Source: Kuafuiihalomonas sp964473255 (lineage in GTDB: Bacteria; Myxococcota; Kuafuiibacteriia; Kuafuiibacteriales; Kuafuiibacteriaceae). From it: a stretch of DNA of 64,000 nucleotides. Within the stretch, counting starts at the first letter, position 1. Every line of letters begins with the position of its first letter. Where the stretch lies: contig CAYYOT010000007.1 in the NCBI GenBank assembly GCA_964473255.1, positions 47,914-111,913 of the forward strand. Reading direction: 5' to 3'. The notes beneath the pieces were generated by a model. That model saw nothing but the letters and a program-made list of their open reading frames with translations, was not told the DNA's origin and did not search any database. Positions 1 through 10,019 of the stretch are shown piece after piece. Position numbers and translations under genes: made by a program.

Positions 1-2928
1 TACGTCGAACCGTCGCGGCGCCCCACGGATGGCCGGTACGGTGAGAATCCCAATCGACTCTACCGCCACCATCAGTTTCAAGTGCTCCTCAAGCCCTCAC
101 CCGACGATCTGCAGGGCCTGTACCTCGCATCCTTGGCGGCGGTTGGCATTCACCCCAAGGACCACGACATCCGCTTCGTCGAAGACAACTGGGAGTCACC
201 GACTCTGGGGGCCTGGGGACTCGGCTGGGAAGTCTGGTGCGACGGCATGGAGCTGACGCAGTTCACCTATTTTCAGCAGTGCGGCGGGATCGAATGCCGT
301 CCCGTTGCCGGGGAACTCACCTACGGGCTGGAGCGCATCGCCATGTACCTGCAGGGCGTGGACGATGTCTATGACCTACGCTATGCGCCCGGCGTCGCTT
401 ACCGCGAGGTGTTTCATCAAGATGAAGTGCAGTACAGCAAGTACTCCTTCGAAGAGCTCGACGTCGAGTTGACGAGTGAAACCTACGAGAAAAACGAGCG
501 CGAGTGCAGCCGACTCGTCGACGTAGGTCTGGTCGTCCCCGCCTATGACCATCTGCTGAAATCGGCTCACGCCTTCAATACGCTCGACGCCCACGGAGCG
601 ATCAGCGTGACCGATCGGCAGGGGTACATCCTTCGGATCCGCGATCTGGCCAAGGCCTGCGCCGAAGGCTACCTCAGCTTGCGAGAGTCGCTCGGCTTCC
701 CGCTGGGGCGCGCCGATGCTCCACCACCGGCGCCGTCGGTGCCCGTGGCCGCGATCGAGCTGTCGCCCGAGCCACGAACTCGGGACCTCTTCGTGGAAGT
801 CGGGACGGAGGAGCTGCCGGCCGGTGAGGTGATGGCTGCCGTCCAAGCGCTGCGGGACAACATCGTCTCCGCGCTCACCGAACTCCGACTGTCGTTTGGT
901 GAGATTCGCACCTTCGCCACGCCGCGGCGGCTGACCGTCGCTCTGGCCGACGTTCAAGACCGCCAGCTGGACCGGACGGTCGAAGTCGCGGGGCCTCCGG
1001 TCAAGGCGGCTTATCGGGACGGCGAGCCGACGAAGGCAGCGGTCGGATTCGCCAAGGGCCAAGGAGTCGACGTCTCGGAACTCGTCCAACGCGAGACGCC
1101 GAAGGGCGCCTACCTGTACGCCATCCGCGAGGAGAAGGGGCGAGCGGCGGGTGAGCTCTTGGGTCCGGCCATCACGGAAGCCATCGCCGGCATCAATTTC
1201 AAACGGAGCATGCGTTGGGGCGCTCGCGTCGAGTCGTTTGGACGACCCGTAGTGTGGCTGGTGGCGCTGCTCGGCGACACGGTGCTGCCGGCTCGGTTCG
1301 GCGATGTCCTCGCCGGGCGGGAGTCTCGCGGCCATCGTTTCCTGGCCCCTGAGCGATTCGAAGTCTCCAGCGTGGAACAGTACCGTGCCGCGCTGGAGGA
1401 GCGTTTCGTGATCGCCGACGTGAGCGAGCGGAGAGCTCGGGTGCTGGACGGCGCGCGCCGGTGCGCCTCCATTGGCGGGGGACGGCTTCGCGAACGCCCG
1501 GAGCTCATCGATGAGATCGCTCAGCTCGTCGAGTATCCAGTTCCACATCTCGTCAGCTTCGACTCGAAGTTCTTGGCCGTGCCCGCGGAGGTTCTGATTT
1601 CGGAGATGGAGCAGCATCAGCGGTACCTTCCCGTGCTCGACGAGGAGGGTCGGCTCCTTCCGAGCTTCGTCGTGGTCGCCAACACGAAGGTGGACGACGT
1701 AGCCGCGAGCACCGCCGGCTACCGTCGCGTACTCACGGCTCGTTTCGAGGATGGGGCCTTCTTTTTCGAAGAGGATCGGAAAGTCCCCCTTTTCGATCGG
1801 GTTCCACGGTTGGCGACCGTCCGCTTTCAGCGCGACCTCGGCTCCATGCACGACAAGCTCGATCGGGTGGCCCAGCTGGCCCTGTGGTTGGCAGGTGCCC
1901 TCTCGTCGCAGCTGGTCGAAGTCGACGGTAGCCTGATGGCCCCGGGTGAACTACTGGAGTTCGCGAGCGGGCCCGAGCCCTCCGAACCAGCGCTGCGCTT
2001 TCCGTGGGCGCTTGCGCGAGCGGCCTACCTATCGAAGGCGGACCTGACCACGCAGATGGTGTACGAGTTCCCGGAGCTCCAGGGCGTGATGGGGCGTCAT
2101 TACGCCATACTCGAAGGGCAGCCACCGGCTATCGCCGAAGCGATCGAGGAACACTACTTGCCCAAAGGCGCCGACGACCGGATGCCATCGGGAACGTTGG
2201 GGGCTCTGATCGGACTGGCAGATCGGCTCGACACGCTCGTTGGCGTGTTTTCGGTGGGGAAGGGCCCGACGGGCAGCGCCGACCCCTTCGGACTACGGCG
2301 GGCAGCGCTGACGTCGCTGGCGATTCTCCGCGCGAAGGGGTGGAACCTGGCGTTCGGGGACGCGATCGACGAAGCCCTACGCTTGGTCTCGGGGCGCGCG
2401 AAGAAAGACCCGGATGTCGTTCGTAGCGAGGTGAAGTCCTTCGTTCGAGCACGAATGAAGGCCTACCTGACGCAGTCCTCGATTCCCGCGGAATCGGCGG
2501 AAGCGGTGCTGGCCGCCGGCTTCGATGATCTCATCGAGACCGAAGCACGCGGCCGAGCCTTGGCCGAGATCCAGACGACCGCGGAGTTTGCTCCGGTCGC
2601 GGTGACGTTCAAACGGGTCGGCAACATTTTGAAGGGACAGAACGTCGAAGCGGCCACCGTAGATCCTTCGCTCTTTCAGCACGAAAGCGAAGGGGCGCTG
2701 TTCGCGGCGAACGCCGAGATCTCCGCGCGGGTGGGTCAAGCCGTCGAACAAAAAGACTTCGCGACGGCTTTCCGTCAGCTCGGTGCGCTGCAGAGCGCGG
2801 TCGACCGCTTCTTCGAAGACGTGATGGTCCTCGCGGACGACGAGACCCTGCGACTCAACCGCGTGGCTTTGGTGGCGGAGACCGCGCGGATCTTCGCTCC
2901 GATCGCCGACCTTTCCCAGCTCAGCTGA
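1..2928 (+). CDS. glyQS: Glycyl-tRNA synthetase, alpha and beta chains fused (5' partial)
   Basis: Charges tRNA-Gly with glycine in the cytoplasm. The frame is open from base 1 and starts with YVEPSRRPTDGRYGENPN, a hallmark of the GlyQ alpha chain that normally lies about 60 residues in, so the true start is upstream and the ATG at 82 is internal. The class II catalytic alpha part (GELTYGLERIAMY) runs to about base 700. A Pro/Ala-rich linker follows, and the beta part begins at about 780 with RDLFVEVGTEELPAGE and continues to a helical DALR-like anticodon-binding end. Most bacteria encode alpha and beta as separate genes; one-chain fusions are known from a few lineages such as Chlamydia. It converges on the next gene with 6 bases between stops. 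Confidence 0.96.
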   Translation, partial: YVEPSRRPTDGRYGENPNRLYRHHQFQVLLKPSPDDLQGLYLASLAAVGIHPKDHDIRFVEDNWESPTLGAWGLGWEVWCDGMELTQFTYFQQCGGIECRPVAGELTYGLERIAMYLQGVDDVYDLRYAPGVAYREVFHQDEVQYSKYSFEELDVELTSETYEKNERECSRLVDVGLVVPAYDHLLKSAHAFNTLDAHGAISVTDRQGYILRIRDLAKACAEGYLSLRESLGFPLGRADAPPPAPSVPVAAIELSPEPRTRDLFVEVGTEELPAGEVMAAVQALRDNIVSALTELRLSFGEIRTFATPRRLTVALADVQDRQLDRTVEVAGPPVKAAYRDGEPTKAAVGFAKGQGVDVSELVQRETPKGAYLYAIREEKGRAAGELLGPAITEAIAGINFKRSMRWGARVESFGRPVVWLVALLGDTVLPARFGDVLAGRESRGHRFLAPERFEVSSVEQYRAALEERFVIADVSERRARVLDGARRCASIGGGRLRERPELIDEIAQLVEYPVPHLVSFDSKFLAVPAEVLISEMEQHQRYLPVLDEEGRLLPSFVVVANTKVDDVAASTAGYRRVLTARFEDGAFFFEEDRKVPLFDRVPRLATVRFQRDLGSMHDKLDRVAQLALWLAGALSSQLVEVDGSLMAPGELLEFASGPEPSEPALRFPWALARAAYLSKADLTTQMVYEFPELQGVMGRHYAILEGQPPAIAEAIEEHYLPKGADDRMPSGTLGALIGLADRLDTLVGVFSVGKGPTGSADPFGLRRAALTSLAILRAKGWNLAFGDAIDEALRLVSGRAKKDPDVVRSEVKSFVRARMKAYLTQSSIPAESAEAVLAAGFDDLIETEARGRALAEIQTTAEFAPVAVTFKRVGNILKGQNVEAATVDPSLFQHESEGALFAANAEISARVGQAVEQKDFATAFRQLGALQSAVDRFFEDVMVLADDETLRLNRVALVAETARIFAPIADLSQLS

Positions 2929-2934
2929 GCGCGG

Positions 2935-4656
2935 CTACTCGACGGGAAGGACCATCACGAAGCGGCCGGCGTCGTCCGTCTGCCCGATTCCGAGTCGCAA
3001 GGTGCGCCCTGAAACCGTCGTAAAGGCGTCCACCTCGGCGCGAGCCAGGGGCTGGACGCCGTCCGGGGCAAAGACCTGCCCTTCGACCAAGACTCCGTCC
3101 GGAACCTCGAATTCGAACGGTCCTTGCATCGCGCCTTCCGAGCGAGGTCGTACGGTGAGGGTTCCGGTGGCTACCGGTACGCGGCGCAGGTCGGCTCCAC
3201 TCGGGAGCGCTCGCCACGCGTAGTCCCCGGGCTCCAGGTAAACGGTGAATCGGTCGGTGGCGTTGGCGGTGACCTGGACCGTGAATTCGGGGAGCTCCGT
3301 GCGGTTAAAGACGAGCTGGGTCGCGGCCGGCGAAAGGTGGTTCGGACTGTCGACCTCACCGAGGACCAGGGGCCGGGAAGGTACGCGGAGCTGCTGTCGC
3401 CCGAAAGAGGCGGGATCACAGATGTCGGCACCGGACGGTGTTCCCGGCGCTAGGTCGACCGTCAGGGTCGTCAACGTGTTCGCATGGACCAGACCGGTGG
3501 GCTCGGGGAATTGGACCGGCGGGGTCTCGGGATTGTCGCGCCGGTCGCTGTCGCTGGCTCGACCGGGCGGTCGAACGAAGACGTCGTAGACTCCGGCCAT
3601 CAGCGTCACGCTGGAGGTGCGAACTCCCGCACCGGCGCGCACCGGGTCGAAGACTTCGAGGCAGCCGAGATCGTTGGTCGTTCCCGAAACCTCGAAATGA
3701 ACCGTGGGGTCGCGGGTTTCGGTGGACGTCAATGTTACTTGCGCCCGCCGAACGACGCGGGGTGTGTCCTCGTTGACCAGACAGAGCTCGATGCAGCGCT
3801 GAGCCTCGGGGACCGGCGGCTCGAGGGGTATCAAGAGCTCCTCCTCGAGTTCTCGGACCGAGTAGATCCGCTGAAATCTCCACGCCGGTTCATCGCTCGA
3901 GATGGGATACACGGTGAGCTCGAAGGCATCGTCGTCGGTGCGCGGTAGGCGAAGGACGAAACTTCCATCGTCCTGGGTGATGGGGCGGGTCGAGGCGATT
4001 CGGCTCCTCGTCCCGCGAGCGACGACCGTGGCGCCGGCGACCGGCTCACCCTGTTGGGTACTCCGCACGACGGTTCCGCGCACGCTGGCTGCCGGCGTCA
4101 GCGGCAGAACGACCCGATCGGGGTCGGCGGTAATCTGGCGCTCTTCGAGAACGCTCGGGGCGAAGCCGGCCTCGAGCGGGGTCGCCACGAACGAATAGGT
4201 TCCGCTGATCAGGGAGAGCGGCAGCGCCGTGAGGTCTTGGGGTTGGCCGGTCGAGCTGAAGAAGACCCGCCGACGCTGGACCAGTCCTCGCTCGGCGATG
4301 ACCGGGTTCGTTCGGGCGATGTCGACATCGACCTGAATCGTGCCGTTCGCGTCCGCTTGAAGCTCGACGGTCACCGCGTTGGACATCACGAGCCGGAGCG
4401 GACTCTGGAGCTCCTCTTCCGTTCGGGAGAACTGCTCGCGCACGACGCCGAAGGCCCGAGAATTACCCCCGCCCGGACGGACCTCGAACTGAAATCCGCG
4501 GCCGAGCTCGGCCGCCGCGCAGGAGCCGTTCACGCAAGAGAGCGTTCCCAGACAGTCTGTTGGGTCGCTGCAGCGGGAGCCGAGCTGACCGGTGGATGCG
4601 CTTTCCTCGCAGGCGGCGATCGCGCAGAGGAGCAGGGCCGGCGTCGTCGGTCTCAC
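2935..4656 (-). CDS. Lipoprotein with carboxypeptidase-regulatory-like repeats
   Basis: Predicted outer-surface or periplasmic lipoprotein of 573 residues, function unknown. The N-terminus has a short hydrophobic stretch ending in a lipobox (AIAAC, Cys16), followed by a small Cys-rich segment with four cysteines (about residues 29-46) typical of myxobacterial surface lipoproteins. The rest is beta-rich, with segments such as VRGTVVRSTQQGEPVAGA and VEGQVFAPDGVQPLARAEV that resemble carboxypeptidase regulatory (transthyretin-like) domains. The start is GTG and overlaps the stop of the upstream lipoprotein gene by four bases (GTGA), so the two are probably translationally coupled. It is the last gene of the minus-strand cluster that starts with the Ser/Thr kinase. 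Confidence 0.8.
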   Translation of the reverse strand: MRPTTPALLLCAIAACEESASTGQLGSRCSDPTDCLGTLSCVNGSCAAAELGRGFQFEVRPGGGNSRAFGVVREQFSRTEEELQSPLRLVMSNAVTVELQADANGTIQVDVDIARTNPVIAERGLVQRRRVFFSSTGQPQDLTALPLSLISGTYSFVATPLEAGFAPSVLEERQITADPDRVVLPLTPAASVRGTVVRSTQQGEPVAGATVVARGTRSRIASTRPITQDDGSFVLRLPRTDDDAFELTVYPISSDEPAWRFQRIYSVRELEEELLIPLEPPVPEAQRCIELCLVNEDTPRVVRRAQVTLTSTETRDPTVHFEVSGTTNDLGCLEVFDPVRAGAGVRTSSVTLMAGVYDVFVRPPGRASDSDRRDNPETPPVQFPEPTGLVHANTLTTLTVDLAPGTPSGADICDPASFGRQQLRVPSRPLVLGEVDSPNHLSPAATQLVFNRTELPEFTVQVTANATDRFTVYLEPGDYAWRALPSGADLRRVPVATGTLTVRPRSEGAMQGPFEFEVPDGVLVEGQVFAPDGVQPLARAEVDAFTTVSGRTLRLGIGQTDDAGRFVMVLPVE

Positions 4657-5303
4657 TGGTCGACCGCCCCTTCACAGGCCGGGTCCTGCCCGCGTTCGAA
4701 CTGAAGGGACCAGCCGACCTCGACCACGGTCGCGCCCACGTCGGGCACGGCAGAAAAATCATTGTTCGGAGGCAGTTCTTCGTCGTCTCCGTCGTCGAAC
4801 GACCAGCTGTCGGCATCGGTCACGAACAAGCTCAACGTTCCCAGCTGTTGAGACCGGCTCTGCGAGAAGGCCGCGACCTTGACCTGCTGGGAGTACTCCT
4901 CGGCAGGTACGAGGACGAGGCGAAACGAAAACGGATCTTCGGGATTCGACTCGTCGCGCCTTTGCGAGCCCTCGGCGATGATCGCGGGAACCACGGCGGG
5001 GTCGCTCGTCCAGTTGTCGGCAACCCACCGGAACAACAATCGACTACTGTTCCGATCGAGCAGCTCCCGCACGTCGAACTCCAGACTCCGGCACGTGCCG
5101 ATGGGCTCGCCGTTGGGGTCGACGTCGAGTTCGCCAGCAGCCACGCGCAAGGCGCGCTGAAGGGGGCGAATCACGATCTGGTTTAGGTCGGCGACGGGAC
5201 CGGTGGTGGTGACGACGGCTTCGCCTTCCGGCGGCATCAGGCACCCACTGGCAAACGTGAGCAGCGGGGTAAGCCCCGCAATGAAGCGGCCATCGATTCG
5301 CAT
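4653..5303 (-). CDS. Hypothetical lipoprotein
   Basis: A 216-residue exported protein of unknown function. The open frame extends further upstream, but the ATG at 5303 is chosen because it gives a signal peptide (MRIDGRFIAGLTPLLTFASG) followed directly by a lipobox Cys, and because the upstream extension would be an Arg/Ser-rich shadow of the sigma-54 activator gene. The mature part carries a long acidic stretch near the C-terminus (FDDGDDEE) and no motif I recognise. The gene lies 7 bases after the activator gene and overlaps the next lipoprotein gene by GTGA, so it is likely cotranscribed with both. Confidence 0.75.
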   Translation of the reverse strand: MRIDGRFIAGLTPLLTFASGCLMPPEGEAVVTTTGPVADLNQIVIRPLQRALRVAAGELDVDPNGEPIGTCRSLEFDVRELLDRNSSRLLFRWVADNWTSDPAVVPAIIAEGSQRRDESNPEDPFSFRLVLVPAEEYSQQVKVAAFSQSRSQQLGTLSLFVTDADSWSFDDGDDEELPPNNDFSAVPDVGATVVEVGWSLQFERGQDPACEGAVDQ

Positions 5304-5310
5304 CACGCCG

Positions 5311-7167
5311 TCACGCTGGTTCGAACCCCTCCGCAGCGTCCGGTTCGTCTTCACTCGTCGGCTGCATGCGCTCCAAGTGGCGGAAGATGGTGCGGGGATC
5401 GACCCCGAGGTCCTTCGCCGTCTGCGTCCGATTGCCCCCGTTTCGGTTGAGCACCATCTGGATGTAGCGGTGCTGGAAGCGCTCCTTCGCTTCGACAAGG
5501 GGCATGATCGCCTCGAAGTCTTCCGGCCGGAGATCGAGGTCATCCGGCCCGAGTTGTTGGGATTCGGCTAGCACCACCGCCTTCTCGATTCGATTCTCCA
5601 GCTCGCGGACGTTGCCTGGCCACGAGTATTTTCGAATGGCGGCCATTCCCGCCCGGGTAAAGCCCCGTACGCTCCGTCCGAGGTTGGTCGCCGCCCGGGT
5701 CAGGAAATACCGGGCGAGGACCTCCATGTCGTCGCCTCGCGCACGAAGCGGCGGGAGCTGAACGTTGACCACATTCAATCGGTAGAAGAGGTCCTCGCGA
5801 AACGTGCCTCGCTTGACCTCGGCCGCCAGGTCGCGGTGCGTCGCCGCCACGATGCGGATGTCGACGGCTTCCGACTCCGTGTCTCCGACCTTCGTGACGA
5901 CCTTCTCCTGAATGGCCCGAAGCAGCTTGACCTGCAGAGCGAGCGGCATCTCGCCGATTTCGTCGAGGAAGAGCGTCCCTCCGTCGGCGACCTGAAAGCG
6001 ACCGTCGCGCGTGCGCTCGGCTCCGGTGAAGGCACCGCGGACGTGGCCGAAGAGCTCGGATTCGAGAAGGTTTTCGGGGATGGCACCACAGTTGATGACC
6101 ACGAAGGGGCCGTCCGCCCGGCGAGACTCGGTATGCACCTGGCGGGCGATCAGCTCCTTGCCCGTCCCGGTCTCACCGGTGATCAGGACCGAGATGTCGG
6201 TGGTCGCCACCTTTCGGACCCGCTTGTAGACCTCCTGCATGGAATCGCACGAGCCGACGATCTTCCCCATCCGGTTCTCTTCGAGCTTCTGCGCGAGCTC
6301 CGCCCGCTCGGAGGAGACTTCCTCGAGCCGGCGGGCTTGCGAGAGCAAGAGACTCGCCTGGGCGGCGAAGATGCTCATCACCTCGAGTGAGCCGCTGCTG
6401 AACGCGTGCGCCACCCGGTGATCGCCCACGTACAACAGGCCGCGAAGCTCGTTCCGCTCGAGAAGCGGGCAGCACATGACCGACAGCAGCTTGAGATTGA
6501 CGACCGACTCTGACGCGCTCCACGTTTCGTCGCTGAGCGCATCCTCGACGACCAGCGGCTCTTTGGTCTCGATGACGCGACGCAGGATGCTGTCCGATAG
6601 CTGGTCGAGTGAAAGCTGGACTTCGGCGCCGTCGACGTTGCGAGCTGCCTTCACTTGGGGACGTCCATTCTGCAGGAGGACGAGGAAGCCCTTCTCGGCG
6701 TCGGTGAGCTCGATGATCGCGTCGAGGATGGTCTCGACCAAAGTCGAGGTTGGAGCATTCTGGAGGAGTTTCTCCGAGAAGTCGTGAATCCGCTGGTAGG
6801 CGGTAACCGCGGCCGACGACTCGTCGAGGCCGGCTTCCTCGGGCGAGGGCACGGTGGGCTGCGGCGGAGCCGTGCTCTCTTCGAAGGTCGCCCGCAGCCG
6901 CCCCACCCGGACTTCGTCTCCAACCGAGATCGGCACTCGCTTTTCGCGACGGCCGTTGACCACCATGTCTCGGAGCATCCCGACGACGACGAAGTGGTCG
7001 CCGTCACGAACGAACTGCAGGTGCGTCGGCTCGAGGTCGGCGCCTTTGACCGTCACGTCATTGTCGTCACCGGAGCCGATCGTGGTGATCGGACGCGACA
7101 ACTCGATCGTGCGTACGGGTTGCTCGGGGACCTCGAGTCGCAAGACCGGCATTGGTCCGCGGACCAT
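5311..7167 (-). CDS. Sigma-54-dependent activator with FHA and GAF domains
   Basis: Transcription activator that would remodel sigma-54 RNA polymerase at enhancer-controlled promoters. Domain order: FHA-type phosphothreonine-binding domain (about residues 6-98), GAF sensor domain (about 120-285), AAA+ central domain with Walker A GETGTGKE (331-338), the sigma-54 contact loop GAFTGA (388-393) and Walker B LFLDEIGE, then a Fis-type helix-turn-helix at about 575-605. There is no receiver domain, so control is probably through phosphopeptide binding by the FHA domain, which fits the Ser/Thr kinase gene upstream on the same strand. The ATG at 7152 (MPVLRLEV) is an alternative start. FHA-GAF-AAA-Fis proteins are common in myxobacteria. 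Confidence 0.93.
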   Translation of the reverse strand: MVRGPMPVLRLEVPEQPVRTIELSRPITTIGSGDDNDVTVKGADLEPTHLQFVRDGDHFVVVGMLRDMVVNGRREKRVPISVGDEVRVGRLRATFEESTAPPQPTVPSPEEAGLDESSAAVTAYQRIHDFSEKLLQNAPTSTLVETILDAIIELTDAEKGFLVLLQNGRPQVKAARNVDGAEVQLSLDQLSDSILRRVIETKEPLVVEDALSDETWSASESVVNLKLLSVMCCPLLERNELRGLLYVGDHRVAHAFSSGSLEVMSIFAAQASLLLSQARRLEEVSSERAELAQKLEENRMGKIVGSCDSMQEVYKRVRKVATTDISVLITGETGTGKELIARQVHTESRRADGPFVVINCGAIPENLLESELFGHVRGAFTGAERTRDGRFQVADGGTLFLDEIGEMPLALQVKLLRAIQEKVVTKVGDTESEAVDIRIVAATHRDLAAEVKRGTFREDLFYRLNVVNVQLPPLRARGDDMEVLARYFLTRAATNLGRSVRGFTRAGMAAIRKYSWPGNVRELENRIEKAVVLAESQQLGPDDLDLRPEDFEAIMPLVEAKERFQHRYIQMVLNRNGGNRTQTAKDLGVDPRTIFRHLERMQPTSEDEPDAAEGFEPA

Positions 7168-7197
7168 ACCAAGAAGTACCGACGCGGAAAGCTACGG

Positions 7198-7989
7198 TTA
7201 CCATCGGATTCCGACGCGGGTGTCGTCGCCCGAAGGTGCAGGCTCGACCAGGAGCTCTTCTCGCTTCGCTCGTATGATGGAGCCCGCCTGGATGGCGCCG
7301 CCGATGTATGACAGCACCGCCACCGCGAGCCCGGCGTACTGCAGGGCGACGCCGACGTCATAGGTGCTCGAGTTCGGATCTTGTTGGTTGGCGAGCCAGA
7401 ATCCGCTGCCGTTCATCACCCATCCCCCGGCTTGGGTCGCGAGCCAAAAGCCGCCCCACGCCGGCTCGCCAAGCACGAACTGCGGAACGCCGAATGGCAC
7501 GAAGGCGATGGCCGGATGCGGAACCTCGACCTGTCGCTGCTCGACGACCACGGTCGGCGGCGGCTGCGTATCCGACTGCGGAGTCACCGGCGCTTTGTCG
7601 CGAAGCGCCCGCAGTGTGGGCTCCATGGTTCGCTTGACCGCCTCGAAGCTCTGAATCACGTCCGGCGGCACGACGAAGGGGTCGAGGGAGTGGTCGGGGG
7701 ACAGCAGGAGCAGGGCGCTGAACTCTTCTTCTGCATCGGCGGTTCGACCGACGATGTGGAGACTGATGCCGAGCAGCTCGCGCGCCTCCAGGGCGAGCTC
7801 GGTGTCGACGATCTGCGGGGGATGCAGCCAAGGCCAGAGGACCTCGATGACCTTGTCGAAGTCTCGGTACTCGAAAGCGTTCCTGGCGTAGCTGACCGCG
7901 GCTCTCGGATCGGGACGGGTCTGGGCAGCGGCTGGGGCGATCCCTACTACAACAAACCACAAGCATACGGCTGCCGCCCGGTAAGCCAC
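7198..7989 (-). CDS. Exported TPR-like protein with C-terminal membrane segment
   Basis: A 263-residue protein of unknown function. A signal peptide (VCLWFVVVGIAPAAAQ) precedes a helical repeat region (about residues 28-125) that reads like one or two tetratricopeptide units (AVSYARNAFEYRDFDKVIEVL). A Pro/Gln-rich linker follows, then Gly/Trp/Phe-rich segments and a hydrophobic stretch near residue 230 (GLAVAVLSYIGGAI) that could be a membrane anchor. The start is GTG; an in-frame TGA four codons upstream rules out a longer form. It sits between the kinase gene (20 bases) and the sigma-54 activator gene (30 bases) in the same direction, so an operon is likely. Confidence 0.75.
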   Translation of the reverse strand: MAYRAAAVCLWFVVVGIAPAAAQTRPDPRAAVSYARNAFEYRDFDKVIEVLWPWLHPPQIVDTELALEARELLGISLHIVGRTADAEEEFSALLLLSPDHSLDPFVVPPDVIQSFEAVKRTMEPTLRALRDKAPVTPQSDTQPPPTVVVEQRQVEVPHPAIAFVPFGVPQFVLGEPAWGGFWLATQAGGWVMNGSGFWLANQQDPNSSTYDVGVALQYAGLAVAVLSYIGGAIQAGSIIRAKREELLVEPAPSGDDTRVGIRW

Positions 7990-8009
7990 GCGGCCATTTC
8001 ACCCGGCGA

Positions 8010-9731
<1,722 letters not shown>

Positions 9732-9774
9732 TCAGTCCCTGGTCTCGAGCGCAGGCCCCGCACCCACCGCCTGG

Positions 9775-9803
9775 ACCCCACTCGCGAAGGCCGACGGTGT
9801 CAA
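9775..9803 (-). promoter_or_regulatory. Possible promoter of the kinase cluster
   Basis: A perfect -35 hexamer TTGACA (minus strand, 9803-9798) stands 17 bases from TGGGGT, a poor -10. It lies 44-72 bases upstream of the kinase start in the 288-base divergent region. Only the -35 is convincing. Confidence 0.3.
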
Positions 9804-9951
9804 TGACGGGTGAGCAGCGAGCCGCGGTGGTCTCCGGATCAGAAATCTGCGGCGAAGCTCCATTCCGTCGAAGTTGGCCCCCCGGTGGCGGCTGTAAGGG
9901 TAGGGACGGCAGGACGGACCCGTCAAACCGCCTTGCCCGCCCCCGATTCCG

Positions 9952-9980
9952 TTGACTCGACGATAAGGGATTTCTAGGAA
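9952..9980 (+). promoter_or_regulatory. Possible promoter of the acyl-CoA synthetase gene
   Basis: TTGACT (9952-9957) is followed after 17 bases by TAGGAA, which shares three positions with the -10 consensus. It stands about 40 bases before the GTG start in the divergent region 9732-10019. Nothing else recognisable was seen in that region. Confidence 0.3.
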
Positions 9981-10019
9981 CCCATTGGGTCGCGCAGACG
10001 CGACCAGGCGGAGGGAGCC

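Noticed and set aside
376..1851. 491-codon antisense open frame opposite glyQS
   Set aside because: Mirror of the real gene's codon bias in a GC-rich genome; Arg/His/Asp-rich with no family pattern.
2919..2930. 12-base palindrome GCTCAGCTGAGC at the glyQS stop
   Set aside because: Short, inside the coding end, no T-run; likely chance.
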